Of a stretch of 64,000 bases of DNA, positions 45,157 through 55,540 are shown piece after piece. Position numbers and translations under genes: made by a program. The notes below the pieces were generated by a model. It made no database searches. It had not been told where the DNA came from and saw only the letters and a list, made by a program, of their open reading frames with translations. The stretch comes from Peptostreptococcaceae bacterium (GTDB lineage: Bacteria > Bacillota > Clostridia > Peptostreptococcales > Peptostreptococcaceae): contig JAOARY010000051.1 of assembly GCA_025210335.1 (NCBI GenBank), forward strand, positions 1-64,000, written 5' to 3'. The number at the start of each line of letters is the position of its first letter. Position 1 is the stretch's first letter.

Positions 45157-46465
45157 TGATGATGATAAATATATTAAAAATATAATTATAGATTCAAGAA
45201 AAGTAAAAGAAAATGAATTATATATACCTATAATTGGAGAAAGATTTGATGGACATTCTTTTTTGGAAGATGCTTATAATAATGGGTGTAGAGATTTTTT
45301 GATTGATAAGAACCATAGTTTTGAAAAATCTGATGCAAATATCATTAAGGTTGAAGATACAACGAAGGCTCTATTAGATATTTCTAAGTATTATAAGCTT
45401 AAATTCAAAATCAAATATGTTGCGGTAACAGGAAGTACTGGAAAAACAACTACAAAGGATATGATTCAAGCAGTATTAAATAGTAAATATGATACTTTAA
45501 AAAATGAAGGAAATTTAAATAATAAAATAGGTGTTCCACTTACTTTATTTAATCTAAATAAAAATCATGAAGCTTGTGTTATTGAAATGGGTATGTCTTA
45601 TGCAAATGAGATAAAAAGGCTTGCACATGTAGTTGAACCTCAAATATCTGTTATATCTAATATAGGTTATTCACATATAGGTAATTTGGGTTCTAAAAGA
45701 AATATATATAAGGCTAAAATGGAGATTATAGATAGATTTAATGATGAAAATACTCTTATAGTAAATGGTGATGATGAGTATTTATCAGAATTAAAAATTC
45801 AAAAGACTAATTATGAAATACTTAGTTTTGGATTTAGAGAAGATAATCATTTATATTGCAAATCTTATGAGAATGAAGATGATGGAATGAGATTTAAGGT
45901 TATTATGAATGGTGAAGGTATGGAATTTTTCATAAAAACAAAGGGTAAGCATAACATTTATAATGCTATGAGTGCGATATTAGTTGGAATGAAAATGAAT
46001 TTAAGTGTTGAAGAAATTCAAATAGGTTTTGATAATTATATATCGAGTGATATGAGACTTAAGATCGAAAAAATCAAAGATTTTAAAATTATAAATGATT
46101 GTTATAATGCTAGTCCAGACTCTATGATTGGAGCATTACAAGTGCTAAAGGAATTTGAAGGAAGAAAGATAGCAGTTTTAGGAGATATGCTTGAAATGGG
46201 AGAATACTCTTCTTTTGTTCATAAAGAAGTTGGAAAGCATATAGATTCTAAAATAGACATAATTATAACAGTTGGTAATGATTCTAGCCTAATTGGTGAA
46301 TTTAAAAAATCAGATCAAAGTAAGCATTATCATTTTTCAAACAATGAAGATGCAAAAGTTTTTATAAATGACTTAACAAAGAAAGATGATGTGATTTTAT
46401 TTAAGGCTTCAAGAGGTCTTAAATTAGAAGAAATTATAAATCACTTAAAAAAGTTAGAGGTGTAA
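45095..46465 (+). CDS. murF: UDP-MurNAc-tripeptide--D-Ala-D-Ala ligase MurF
   Basis: A 456-residue Mur ligase that adds D-Ala-D-Ala. VTGSTGKTTTKDMI is the ATP loop, with NNKIGVPLTLF and the DCYNASPDSM block characteristic of MurF. The start lies within murE, but its ribosome site AAGGAGG and the N-terminal alignment (ISLKELLEATHGEI) make ATG 45095 convincing. Five bases separate it from mraY. Confidence 0.95.
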   Translation: MEPISLKELLEATHGEILLSNDDDKYIKNIIIDSRKVKENELYIPIIGERFDGHSFLEDAYNNGCRDFLIDKNHSFEKSDANIIKVEDTTKALLDISKYYKLKFKIKYVAVTGSTGKTTTKDMIQAVLNSKYDTLKNEGNLNNKIGVPLTLFNLNKNHEACVIEMGMSYANEIKRLAHVVEPQISVISNIGYSHIGNLGSKRNIYKAKMEIIDRFNDENTLIVNGDDEYLSELKIQKTNYEILSFGFREDNHLYCKSYENEDDGMRFKVIMNGEGMEFFIKTKGKHNIYNAMSAILVGMKMNLSVEEIQIGFDNYISSDMRLKIEKIKDFKIINDCYNASPDSMIGALQVLKEFEGRKIAVLGDMLEMGEYSSFVHKEVGKHIDSKIDIIITVGNDSSLIGEFKKSDQSKHYHFSNNEDAKVFINDLTKKDDVILFKASRGLKLEEIINHLKKLEV

Positions 46466-46469
46466 TAGA

Positions 46470-47405
46470 ATGTATTTTATATTAAGTTTAGCAATATCTG
46501 TTTTACTAGGTCCAGTTTTGATACCGTATTTAAAGAAATTAAAATTTGGTCAAACTGTAAGAGAAGAAGGTCCAAAGAGCCATTATATAAAAACAGGAAC
46601 TCCTACAATGGGTGGGGTTATGTTTTTAATAGCTATACTTGTTAGTTTTTTAATAAGCAGAAGATTTAGTTCAAATGCTACTTTTGTAATAGCAGCTTTA
46701 TTTGGATTTGGTATCATTGGTTTTATAGATGATTTTAAGAAAGTTGTATTAAAAAGATCTTTAGGATTAAGAGCTTATGAAAAGATAATATTACAATTTA
46801 TAGTGGCATTAGCTTTAAGTATGTATCATGCAAAAACATCAACACTTGGAACTTATATTAATATGCCTTTTATGGAGAGTAATTTTAATATGGCGTTTTT
46901 ATATATGCCGTTTTTATTAGTTGTATTTATTGCATCTACTAATAGTGTTAATTTAACAGATGGTCTTGATGGTCTTGCTTCAGGTGTTACTATAATTGCG
47001 ACATTAGCCCTTTCTTTAATAGCTAAGAAGCTTGGTTTTATTGATATTTCTTTAATAGGGTTTATTATATGTGGTGGTTGTTTAGGATTTTTATATTATA
47101 ATAAATATCCAGCTAAAGTATTTATGGGAGATACTGGTTCATTAGCTCTTGGTGGAGCTTTTGCTGCTATGACAATAAGAATAAATATGCCATTTTTAAT
47201 ACCTATAGTTGGTTTTATATATTTTTTAGAGTCGATATCTGTTATATTACAGGTTTCTTCATTTAAATTATTTAAAAAGAGAATATTTAAAATGGCTCCA
47301 ATTCATCATCATTTTGAACTTTGTGGATGGAAGGAAACAAAAGTCGTTTTATTATTTTATATAATTACTTTGATAATGTCTTTAATAGGATATTATAGTA
47401 TTTAA
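46470..47405 (+). CDS. mraY: Phospho-MurNAc-pentapeptide transferase MraY
   Basis: A 311-residue integral membrane enzyme that makes lipid I from UDP-MurNAc-pentapeptide and undecaprenyl phosphate. About ten helices. FIDDFKK holds the catalytic aspartates, NLTDGLDGLA is the uridine-binding loop and HHHFELCG the conserved histidine cluster. Order and spacing in the cluster are standard. Confidence 0.96.
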   Translation: MYFILSLAISVLLGPVLIPYLKKLKFGQTVREEGPKSHYIKTGTPTMGGVMFLIAILVSFLISRRFSSNATFVIAALFGFGIIGFIDDFKKVVLKRSLGLRAYEKIILQFIVALALSMYHAKTSTLGTYINMPFMESNFNMAFLYMPFLLVVFIASTNSVNLTDGLDGLASGVTIIATLALSLIAKKLGFIDISLIGFIICGGCLGFLYYNKYPAKVFMGDTGSLALGGAFAAMTIRINMPFLIPIVGFIYFLESISVILQVSSFKLFKKRIFKMAPIHHHFELCGWKETKVVLLFYIITLIMSLIGYYSI

Positions 47406-47419
47406 TATGGGGTGTTAAT

Positions 47420-48748
47420 ATGAATAAAGTTTTGGTTGTTGGACTTGCAAGAACTGGTGTAAGTGTATGCAAGTATTTTGCAAAGAAGAATATAGATTTG
47501 ATAATAGCAGATTCAAAGAGTGAAGAACAATTAAAAGATATATTAATGGACTTAAAAGATATTGATGCAAAGTTTGTAATTGGTCAAAATCCAAAATTTT
47601 ATGAAGACGTTGATCTGGTAGTTGTTTCACCAGGGGTACCACTTCATTTAGATTTTTTAAAGGAATATAGGGACAAAGGTATAAAAATAATAAGTGAAAT
47701 AGAATTAGCCTATTTAAATACAAATGCAAATTTTATTGGAATAACAGGAACTAATGGAAAGACAACAACAACATCTTTGGTAGGAGAGATTTTTAAAAAT
47801 GCTAATGAGGATAGTTATATTGTTGGAAATATAGGAACTCCAGTTATTGATTATGTGCAAAATTCAACGCAAGATTCTGTTTTTATTACTGAACTTAGTA
47901 GTTTTCAACTGGAATCTGTTTTTGAGTTTAGGCCAAAGATTGCTACTATATTAAATGTGACACAAGATCATTTAAATAGACATAAGACTATGAAAAACTA
48001 CATAGATGCGAAATCAAATGTTTTTAAAAATCAATTAGAAACGGATTATTTAATACTTAATTATGATAATGATATAACTAGAAATATCAAATCTTTAAAT
48101 TCAATGTATTTTAGTAGAAAAGAGATTCTAAAAGAGGGCGCATTTGTAAAAAATAATAAGATAATTGTAAAATTAAATGGTAAAGAGGATGATATAATAG
48201 ATATTGATAAGATATTTATAAGAGGTCCTCATAATCTTGAAAATGCACTTGCAGCAACTTTGATTTCTTATTTGTATGGAATTAAAAAAGATATTATAAG
48301 AAAAACTTTAATAGAGTTTAAAGGTGTAGAACATAGATTAGAGTTTGTAAAGGAAATAAATGAGGTAAAATATATAAATGATTCGAAAGGAACTAATCCA
48401 GATTCATCAATAAAGGCATTAAATTCGTATGATGATATAATTTTAATTGCTGGTGGCATGGATAAAAATAGTGATTTTGATGAGTTTACATCTTTATTTA
48501 AGAATAAAGTAAAATATGCATTTTTGATAGGTGAAACAAAGGAAATTATAGCATCATCACTTAAAAAACATAATTTTGATAAATTTGAATATGTAGATAC
48601 GATGGAAGAAGCTGTTTCAAAATCGTATGAAATAGCAAAAGCAAACGATATTGTTTTATTATCGCCTGCATGTGCTAGTTGGGATATGTATGATAGTTAT
48701 GAAGTTAGAGGAGAACATTTTAAAAGCTGTGTTTATAACCTTAGTTAA
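47420..48748 (+). CDS. murD: UDP-MurNAc-L-alanine--D-glutamate ligase MurD
   Basis: A 442-residue Mur ligase adding D-Glu. The N-terminal Rossmann domain opens with VLVVGLARTGVS; GITGTNGKTTTTSLV is the ATP loop; NVTQDHLNRH and NDSKGTNPDSSIKAL are typical of MurD. Located in the usual place between mraY and ftsW. Confidence 0.96.
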   Translation: MNKVLVVGLARTGVSVCKYFAKKNIDLIIADSKSEEQLKDILMDLKDIDAKFVIGQNPKFYEDVDLVVVSPGVPLHLDFLKEYRDKGIKIISEIELAYLNTNANFIGITGTNGKTTTTSLVGEIFKNANEDSYIVGNIGTPVIDYVQNSTQDSVFITELSSFQLESVFEFRPKIATILNVTQDHLNRHKTMKNYIDAKSNVFKNQLETDYLILNYDNDITRNIKSLNSMYFSRKEILKEGAFVKNNKIIVKLNGKEDDIIDIDKIFIRGPHNLENALAATLISYLYGIKKDIIRKTLIEFKGVEHRLEFVKEINEVKYINDSKGTNPDSSIKALNSYDDIILIAGGMDKNSDFDEFTSLFKNKVKYAFLIGETKEIIASSLKKHNFDKFEYVDTMEEAVSKSYEIAKANDIVLLSPACASWDMYDSYEVRGEHFKSCVYNLS

Positions 48749-48759
48749 AGGTGGTATAT

Positions 48760-50037
48760 ATGAGAAAATTAAAAGATAGCAATTTAGACAGAAGAAGAAA
48801 AACTAATTCGAAAAAAACAAAAGAAAAATTAAGCCCTAGAGCTATGAGAAAAGAAAAAAGAGATTCTAAAAAAAAGAGTTTAAAAATTTCTAGAAGTCAA
48901 AAAACAAATGAAATGGATACAAAGTTAAAAAGAAAGAAAAAATCTAAATTCTTACCTTTTGATTATTACATCCTGCTTTGTGTTTTGTTACTTGTTTTTA
49001 TAGGTGTTGTTATGGTTTTTAGTGCTAGTTTTGTTCAGGCTGGATATAAATTTTCAGATCCATATTTTTTCCTAAAAAGATCTGTTATTTATGCTATTGC
49101 TGGAATTATTTTCATGCTAATTTTCTCGAGAGTTAATTATAGGATATTAAGAAATTACAGTATGTTTTTTCTTATTACAACGAGTATATTGCTAATATTG
49201 GTTTTTACTCCTTTAGGAATGAATATATATGGTTCAAGCAGATGGATTAGATTCAAAGGATTTACTTTGATGCCTTCTGAAATAGCTAAATTTGTAAATA
49301 TATTTTTGGTTGCAAAAATACTTGATATGAAAAAAGATGAAATTAGAGTGGGTGTTCAAGGTGTAATACCAGTTTTGATAGTGAGTTTGTATTTTTTTGT
49401 TATGATTATAAAACAGCCAGACTTATCTACAAGTGCTAGTATTTTGATGACTACCTTTGTAATGCTTTTTGTAGCGGGTCTTCAATATAGGTATTTATTT
49501 ATGGCAGTAATTTCTGGTATTTTAGGTATTGCAGGACTTATAATTGTAGCACCATATAGAATGGCTAGATTTATGACTTTCTTAGATCCTTTTAAAGATC
49601 CAACAGGAACAGGGATGCAGGTTGTCCAATCTCTTTATGCCTTTGGAACAGGGGGAGTATTTGGTAGTGGTCTTGGCAGAAGTGTTCAAAAATATTTTCA
49701 TTTACCTGAACCTCAAAATGATTTTATATTTGCAATAATTGGAGAAGAATTAGGTTATGTTGGTTGTATTACGATAATATTCATATATTTATTTTTGATT
49801 TTTAGATGTATAAAAGTGGCGATAAATGTAAAAGATTCTTATGCAAGTTATTTGGTTTTGGGTATAATAGCTCAAATAGCTATTCAAACACTTATTAATA
49901 TAGGTGTTGCAACTTCATCTATTCCTAATACAGGAATAGCTTTACCGTTTATAAGTTACGGAGGAAGTTCTTTAGTTATAATTCTAAGTTGTATGGGAAT
50001 TATATTAAATATATCAAGAACAGTTGAAAGGAATTGA
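48760..50037 (+). CDS. ftsW: SEDS glycosyltransferase FtsW/SpoVE
   Basis: A 425-residue SEDS-family membrane enzyme that polymerises lipid II at the septum with the PBP encoded upstream. A long Lys/Arg-rich cytoplasmic N-terminus (about 1-60) precedes about ten helices; this extension is longer than in most FtsW proteins. Signatures include SSRWIRFKGFTLMPSE, QPDLSTSA (with the conserved aspartate) and GIALPFISYGGSSL. The start ATG 48760 follows AAAGGTGG; the GTG at 48751 is inside that site. Confidence 0.93.
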   Translation: MRKLKDSNLDRRRKTNSKKTKEKLSPRAMRKEKRDSKKKSLKISRSQKTNEMDTKLKRKKKSKFLPFDYYILLCVLLLVFIGVVMVFSASFVQAGYKFSDPYFFLKRSVIYAIAGIIFMLIFSRVNYRILRNYSMFFLITTSILLILVFTPLGMNIYGSSRWIRFKGFTLMPSEIAKFVNIFLVAKILDMKKDEIRVGVQGVIPVLIVSLYFFVMIIKQPDLSTSASILMTTFVMLFVAGLQYRYLFMAVISGILGIAGLIIVAPYRMARFMTFLDPFKDPTGTGMQVVQSLYAFGTGGVFGSGLGRSVQKYFHLPEPQNDFIFAIIGEELGYVGCITIIFIYLFLIFRCIKVAINVKDSYASYLVLGIIAQIAIQTLINIGVATSSIPNTGIALPFISYGGSSLVIILSCMGIILNISRTVERN

Positions 50038-50042
50038 TTTAG

Positions 50043-51125
50043 GTGAAAGTAGTAGTATCTGGTGGTGGAACTGGTGGACATATATATCCAGCAATAGCCA
50101 TAGCTAATAAATTCAAAAAAGAAGATAATGCACAAATTTTATATATTGGAACAAAAGATGGTCTAGAGTCCAAGGTCGTTCCAAAAGAATTTGATTTTAA
50201 AACAATAGAAGTAACATATCTTAGAAGAAAAATAAATTTTGACAATGTAAAAAGAGTTTTTAAATCATTAAAAGCTACATTAGATGCTATAAAAATTATA
50301 AAGAAATTCAAGCCAGATTTAATAGTTGGAACTGGTGGATATGTAAGTGGACCGGTTATATTAGCTGGAAAATTACTAAATATAAAAACCGCAATACATG
50401 AACAAAATTCCTATCCAGGAATTACAAATAAAATTGCAGCTAGATTTTGTAATAGAGTAATGATTAGTTTTTTAGATGCTAAAAAGTATTTTAAGGATCA
50501 AAATAAAGTAGTGCTTACAGGAAATCCAGTAAGACAAGATATAATAGATGCAAAGCGTGAAGACATGAGAAAGAAATTAAATCTCAAAGATGATGAAAAA
50601 TTTGTATTATGTGTTGGTGGTAGCGGTGGTTCACTATCAATCAATAATGCGATGAAAGAACCAATCGAATATTTTTTTGAAAATAATATAAAATTTATGC
50701 ATGTTACAGGTGAAAGATTTTATAATGATTATATAGATGAATTTAAAGGTATGAATTTAAAAGAAAACCAAAATATCATATCATATCTTAATGATATAGT
50801 AACTTATTTAACTGCAAGTGATCTTGTTATTTCAAGTGGTGGAGCGATATTTTTAGCAGAAGTAAGTGCTAAGCAAGTTGCACCTATAATAATACCAAAA
50901 GCATATACAGCTGAAAATCATCAAGAACATAATGCAAGAGCTTTGGAAAAAGAAAATGCAGGTATATGTATTTTGGAAAAAGAATTAGAAGGTAATAAAC
51001 TTTTTGAAGTGATTAAAGAGTTATTAGAAGATGATGATAAAATAGAAAATATTAAAAATAATATGCAAAGAATTTCACAAGTTGATGCGATTGATAAAAT
51101 ATATAATGCTTTAAAAAGTATTTAA
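50043..51125 (+). CDS. murG: UDP-GlcNAc:lipid I transferase MurG
   Basis: A 360-residue peripheral membrane glycosyltransferase of the GT28 family that converts lipid I to lipid II. SGGGTGGHIYPAIAIA opens the protein, TGGYVSGPV and HEQNSYPG follow, and CVGGSGGSLSIN marks the C-domain. GTG start. Six bases after ftsW. Confidence 0.96.
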   Translation: MKVVVSGGGTGGHIYPAIAIANKFKKEDNAQILYIGTKDGLESKVVPKEFDFKTIEVTYLRRKINFDNVKRVFKSLKATLDAIKIIKKFKPDLIVGTGGYVSGPVILAGKLLNIKTAIHEQNSYPGITNKIAARFCNRVMISFLDAKKYFKDQNKVVLTGNPVRQDIIDAKREDMRKKLNLKDDEKFVLCVGGSGGSLSINNAMKEPIEYFFENNIKFMHVTGERFYNDYIDEFKGMNLKENQNIISYLNDIVTYLTASDLVISSGGAIFLAEVSAKQVAPIIIPKAYTAENHQEHNARALEKENAGICILEKELEGNKLFEVIKELLEDDDKIENIKNNMQRISQVDAIDKIYNALKSI

Positions 51126-51139
51126 AAGGATTGATATTT

Positions 51140-51901
51140 TTGAATAATTTGTTTAAAGCTTTTCTTTTAAGTATAATATCTTTTTTCATAGGATATTATA
51201 TATTTGGATATACGAATTTTGTATCTGTAAAAACTATTAATATAAGTGGTTGTATAAGATTAAAAAGTAACTATTTGATTAAGCGAAGTGGAATAACAAA
51301 AGATGATAATATGATTTTTATAAATTTAAGAAAATCAAAAGAACAATTACTAAAAGAGCCATATATAAAGGATGTTGAGTTAAAACAAAAATTATTAAAT
51401 ACTATAGATATAAAAATAGAAGAAAGAACACCAATTGCAGCAGTACCTTATATGGGGTCTTATATAATAATTGATGAAGAGGGAGTAGCTCTTAATGTAG
51501 AGGATGACTTTACAGAACTGGATAAACCAATAATAACGGGAATAGTATTAGAAGATATGTCTTTAGGTCATAAGATAAAAATAAAAAAAGATGAAAATTT
51601 TTTTTATAAGCTAATATCGCTGTTAAATGTTCTAAAGAATACGAAACTTCTTGAAAGTATTTCTGAAATAAAATTGGATGCCAATGATGAATTCATATTA
51701 TATACTATATATAATATGAAGATTTATATAGGTAATTGTACTTCAATTGATTATAAAATTAGATTTATTCAAAAAATTTTGGTAGACTTATATAGTAAGG
51801 GTATAAAAAGTGGAGAAATAGATTTTTCCTATGAAGGTAATCCTGTATATAGAGCCTATAATAAAAAGTTAGGAAGTGAAGTACTTGAAGAAAAAAAATG
51901 A
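51140..51901 (+). CDS. divIB: Cell division protein FtsQ/DivIB
   Basis: A 253-residue bitopic division protein: a short cytoplasmic N-terminus, one membrane helix (about 5-22), then a POTRA domain (VKTINISGCIRLKSNYLI) and the beta domain. DivIB forms a complex with FtsL and DivIC and controls septal synthesis. TTG 51140 is chosen because the TTG at 51131 is inside AAAGGATTGAT. It overlaps the following DUF881 gene. Confidence 0.88.
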   Translation: MNNLFKAFLLSIISFFIGYYIFGYTNFVSVKTINISGCIRLKSNYLIKRSGITKDDNMIFINLRKSKEQLLKEPYIKDVELKQKLLNTIDIKIEERTPIAAVPYMGSYIIIDEEGVALNVEDDFTELDKPIITGIVLEDMSLGHKIKIKKDENFFYKLISLLNVLKNTKLLESISEIKLDANDEFILYTIYNMKIYIGNCTSIDYKIRFIQKILVDLYSKGIKSGEIDFSYEGNPVYRAYNKKLGSEVLEEKK

Positions 51902-52625
51902 AATACTTATGCTTATATTATGTCTGATAATCGGTATAGTATTAACAATACAATTAAAAAGTGTTTCTAATTCAACAGGTGGAATAGTATCTTCTTTAAA
52001 AGCAAAACAGCTTTCTAGTGAATTGTCTAATTTAAAAGATAGAAAAGAAGAACTTTTAAAGGAGCTTCAAAGGTTAGATAATAGAATAGAGGATTATAAA
52101 GTTTCAGATTCAAAAGAATATGATATTGTAAATAATCTTAAAAAAGATATAAATAAGTATAATGTGCTAAGTGGTTATACAAATGTCAAAGGTAGTGGTG
52201 TGGAATTATCTATATTTGTTGATGAGAATATGAATGATTCAATGGAAGGTTATAGTGATTCTAGGGAAAGAATAATATATAATTATGAGTATATATTATA
52301 TATTATAAATAAATTATATGCATCTGGAGCTGAGGCTGTTTGCGTTAATGATGAGAGGATTGTATTTGGTTCTGAAATACATTTGACGCAAGAAGCGAAT
52401 GCTACAAAAATGCTTATAAATAATAAACCTATAGAAATTCCTATAAAAATTAAGGCGATAGGAAATCCAAAAACTTTGGATGCTGCTCTTAATATGAGGT
52501 TTGGTATATTAGATCATATGAAAGAATATTTAGGGATTGAATCAAAAGTTGAACAAAAAGATGAAATTGAAATTCCTAGATATAATGAAAAAATAGAATT
52601 TAAATATGCAAAACCTATAGAGTAA
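51885..52625 (+). CDS. DUF881 family protein, first copy
   Basis: A 246-residue protein with one N-terminal membrane helix, a coiled coil (about 40-75, LSNLKDRKEELLKELQRLDNRI) and a DUF881 domain (NVKGSGVELSI, then NDERIVFGSEIHL and ALNMRFGILDHM). DUF881 genes sit between divIB and sbp/ftsZ in many Clostridia; their job in division is unknown. Starts possible: TTG 51885 (best spacing from AGGAAGTGA) or GTG 51876. It overlaps divIB. Confidence 0.85.
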   Translation: MKKKNEILMLILCLIIGIVLTIQLKSVSNSTGGIVSSLKAKQLSSELSNLKDRKEELLKELQRLDNRIEDYKVSDSKEYDIVNNLKKDINKYNVLSGYTNVKGSGVELSIFVDENMNDSMEGYSDSRERIIYNYEYILYIINKLYASGAEAVCVNDERIVFGSEIHLTQEANATKMLINNKPIEIPIKIKAIGNPKTLDAALNMRFGILDHMKEYLGIESKVEQKDEIEIPRYNEKIEFKYAKPIE

Positions 52626-52640
52626 AAGGTGGGTTTTATT

Positions 52641-53381
52641 ATGTCAAAGAAAAAAAGAGAGCTTATGATAATAATATTTTCATTTATAACAGGTCTTTTG
52701 ATTGTTATGATGTTTAAAGGTCTAAATCCAGGTTACACTTTTGTAAATTTAAATAGTGTTAAACAAATGGAAAATAAGCTTGAAAGTGAAAAAATAAAGA
52801 TAAAAAATTTAAGGACATTGATAGAAGAAAAACAGTATGTGTTAGAAAGATATGAATTAGAAATTAGTGAAAATGGTTCATTAACAGATTTGATAGCTAA
52901 TGAACGTAAAGATTTGCAGTTAATATCTGGACTTAAAGATGTTAAAGGTTCTGGTATTATTATAAAATTAAAAGATAGTGATATTCCTATTGAACAATTT
53001 TCAGGTTTGAATTCTGAAGATATTGTAAATTCTTTAGTTATACATGATAATGATATAATTAGATGTATAAATGAATTAAAGATTGCAGGAGCAGAGGCGA
53101 TATCTATTAATGGTCAAAGACTTATATCTAATTCAGAAATAAAATGTGCTGGAGCAACTATTACAGTTAATAATAAAACTTATGGACAACCTTTTGTAAT
53201 AAGAGCTATAGGTGATATTAATTTACTTAGTTCAGCTGTTTTATCTACAGATTCTTATTTTGAATATATAAAAAATGTATATGGAATAAATGTAGATTCA
53301 TATGTTGTAGAACAAATGAGAATAAATTCATATTTAGGGGATTTAAACTTTGATTATATTAAAGAAGGTGAAAAAAATTGA
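52641..53381 (+). CDS. DUF881 family protein, second copy
   Basis: A 246-residue paralogue of the preceding gene: one membrane helix, a coiled coil (KQMENKLESEKIKIKNL), and the DUF881 domain with DVKGSGIIIKL, AEAISINGQRLISNSEI and a final alpha/beta part. Tandem DUF881 genes suggest a heteromeric complex facing the cell exterior. ATG 52641 follows AAAGGTGGG. Confidence 0.85.
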   Translation: MSKKKRELMIIIFSFITGLLIVMMFKGLNPGYTFVNLNSVKQMENKLESEKIKIKNLRTLIEEKQYVLERYELEISENGSLTDLIANERKDLQLISGLKDVKGSGIIIKLKDSDIPIEQFSGLNSEDIVNSLVIHDNDIIRCINELKIAGAEAISINGQRLISNSEIKCAGATITVNNKTYGQPFVIRAIGDINLLSSAVLSTDSYFEYIKNVYGINVDSYVVEQMRINSYLGDLNFDYIKEGEKN

Positions 53382-53722
53382 TTATAGCATTAATTGGTTT
53401 GGTTTTAGGAGTTGTTGTTGGGTATTATATACCTATAACATATCCTGAAAGTTATTCTTTATATATATCTATAGGAATATTAGCTTCAATGGATTCTATT
53501 TTGGGTGGTACTAGAGCAATGCTTGAAAATAGATTCGATAGAGTACATTTTTTTAGTGGACTTATATCAAATGCTATACTTGCTGCATGTATAGCATATT
53601 TAGGTGATAAACTTGCAGTTCCACTTTATTATGCTCCTATAGTAGTATTTGGAGGAAGATTATTTAAGAATTTTTCTTATATAAGAAATATGATATTGGC
53701 AAAGTATATTAAGAACAAATAG
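53378..53722 (+). CDS. sbp: Small basic membrane protein Sbp (DUF1290)
   Basis: A 114-residue membrane protein with about four helices and a cytoplasmic basic patch (LENRFDRVHFF). The SMDSILGGTRAMLE segment is typical of the DUF1290/Sbp family, which lies just before ftsZ in many Bacillota; function unknown. TTG start overlapping the preceding stop codon. Confidence 0.88.
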   Translation: MIIALIGLVLGVVVGYYIPITYPESYSLYISIGILASMDSILGGTRAMLENRFDRVHFFSGLISNAILAACIAYLGDKLAVPLYYAPIVVFGGRLFKNFSYIRNMILAKYIKNK

Positions 53723-53750
53723 AAAAACTAGGCATTAAGGAGGTTGCTCT

Positions 53751-54860
53751 ATGCTACAATTCGATGTTGAAATGGAAGAATTTGCGAAAATTAAAGTTAT
53801 TGGAGTCGGTGGTGGCGGTGGAAATGCTGTTAACCGAATGATATTAGAAAAGCTTGGTGGTGTTGATTTTATAGCAATCAACACAGATAAGCAAGCCTTA
53901 ATAAGCTCACAAGCCGAAGTAAAGATTCAAATAGGTGAGAAGCTAACAAGAGGTCTTGGTGCTGGTGCTAACCCTGAAGTGGGAGCCAAAGCAGCACAAG
54001 AAACAAGAGATGAAATTCAAAAAGCTCTATCTGGAGCAGATATGGTTTTTGTAACTGCTGGTATGGGTGGTGGTACTGGTACAGGTGCAGCTCCTATTGT
54101 TGCAGAAATAGCTAAAGAAATGGGTATTCTTACCGTAGGTGTTGTTACAAAACCTTTTGTATTTGAAGGTAGAAAAAGAATGGCAAATGCTGAAAAGGGA
54201 ATTGAAAACCTAAAGCAAAGAGTAGATACTTTGATTACAATACCAAATGATAGACTACTTCAAATAGTCGAAAAAAGAACATCTATGTTAGAGGCTTTCA
54301 AAAAAGCTGATGAAGTATTAAAACAAGGGGTTCAAGGTATATCAGCACTTATAGCTGAACCTGGACTTATAAATCTTGATTTTGCAGATGTACAAACAAT
54401 AATGAAGGGGCAAGGCCTAGCTCATATGGGTATTGGACAAGCTTCTGGAGAAAATAGAGCTGTAAATGCAGTTAAACAAGCTATACAAAGTCCACTTTTA
54501 GAAACTTCTATAAGAGGAGCTAAAGGAGTTTTACTTAATATAACAGGTGGGTCTGATTTAGGTCTATTTGAAGTTAATGAAGCTGCTGAATTAGTTGAAG
54601 AATCTACGGATGATGAAGCTAATATTATATTTGGAGCTGTTATAGATGAATCACTTGGTGATGAAATAAGAATAACTGTTATAGCTACAGGCTTTGATGC
54701 AAATAATAAGCCTATTGATATAAATCTTAATGATGAAAATAAAAAAGATTTAGACCAAGATAAGGAAATTGAAACTGAAAAAGAAGAAGAAAAAGAGGAA
54801 GAAAAGGAAGATACAACTAATTTAGGACTTGATATTCCAACTTTTTTAAGAAGAAATTAA
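53751..54860 (+). CDS. ftsZ: Cell division GTPase FtsZ
   Basis: A 369-residue tubulin-like GTPase that builds the division ring. [15 protein letters not shown] at the start, the tubulin signature [10 protein letters not shown] (about 105-114) and the T7 loop NLDFADV are intact. An acidic Lys/Glu linker (about 325-355) leads to the C-terminal peptide DIPTFLRRN, which binds FtsA/SepF-type partners. Strong AAGGAGG site. Followed by a terminator, closing the cluster. Confidence 0.97.
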   Translation: MLQFDVEMEEFAKIKVIGVGGGGGNAVNRMILEKLGGVDFIAINTDKQALISSQAEVKIQIGEKLTRGLGAGANPEVGAKAAQETRDEIQKALSGADMVFVTAGMGGGTGTGAAPIVAEIAKEMGILTVGVVTKPFVFEGRKRMANAEKGIENLKQRVDTLITIPNDRLLQIVEKRTSMLEAFKKADEVLKQGVQGISALIAEPGLINLDFADVQTIMKGQGLAHMGIGQASGENRAVNAVKQAIQSPLLETSIRGAKGVLLNITGGSDLGLFEVNEAAELVEESTDDEANIIFGAVIDESLGDEIRITVIATGFDANNKPIDINLNDENKKDLDQDKEIETEKEEEKEEEKEDTTNLGLDIPTFLRRN

Positions 54861-54865
54861 TTATA

Positions 54866-54893
54866 AAAACTACTGCGAAGCAGTGGTTTTTTT
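54866..54893 (+). terminator. ftsZ terminator
   Basis: AAAACTACTGC (54866-54876) and GCAGTGGTTTT (54880-54890) with a GAA loop and further T. Confidence 0.85.
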
Positions 54894-54968
54894 ATTTATA
54901 TTTTACATTATAAAAAATATATGATAAATTTTAATTATAATTATAAAATAAATTGGAGGAATTATTTC

Positions 54969-55442
54969 ATGAAATGTCCTAAATGCGAAAGTGTAAGAAC
55001 TAAAGTTATAGATTCAAGACCTATTGAGGAAAATAAAGTAATAAGAAGAAGAAGAGAATGTGAAGATTGTAAGGGAAGATTTACAACATATGAAAGAATA
55101 GAAAATATATCTATTATGGTTATAAAAAAAGATAAAGTAAGAGAGAGTTTTGATATAAATAAATTAAAAAGAGGGATAATAAGATCTTGTGAAAAAAGAC
55201 CTGTTTCATTAGAAAAAATAGAAAGTATTGCGCAGGAAATAGAAAATGAATTAAATAAAAATATGATAAAAGAAATAGATTCTAAAAAAATTGGAGATCT
55301 TGTGATGGAAAGATTAAAAGAATTAGATGAGGTAGCTTATGTTAGATTTGCTTCTGTTTATAGAGAGTTTAAGGATGTAGATACATTTTTTGATGAACTT
55401 GAAAAAATGCTAATAGAAAAGAAAAAACAAGATAAAGTTTAA
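54969..55442 (+). CDS. nrdR: Transcriptional repressor NrdR
   Basis: A 157-residue repressor of ribonucleotide reductase genes. The zinc ribbon is CPKC...CEDCKG (3-6 and 31-36), followed by FTTYER and an ATP-cone domain (about 49-139) that senses ATP/dATP. The start ATG 54969 follows TTGGAGG; the open frame upstream has no ribosome site. Its place right after ftsZ replaces the sporulation genes seen there in spore-forming relatives. Confidence 0.95.
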   Translation: MKCPKCESVRTKVIDSRPIEENKVIRRRRECEDCKGRFTTYERIENISIMVIKKDKVRESFDINKLKRGIIRSCEKRPVSLEKIESIAQEIENELNKNMIKEIDSKKIGDLVMERLKELDEVAYVRFASVYREFKDVDTFFDELEKMLIEKKKQDKV

Positions 55443-55540
55443 GGAATTTTATAATTTTAGATAAACTTAACTTAATTTTTACAAATTTTTATTGATTTTA
55501 ATTTATAATTAATATATAAAAATGTAAAGGAGTTTTTTAA

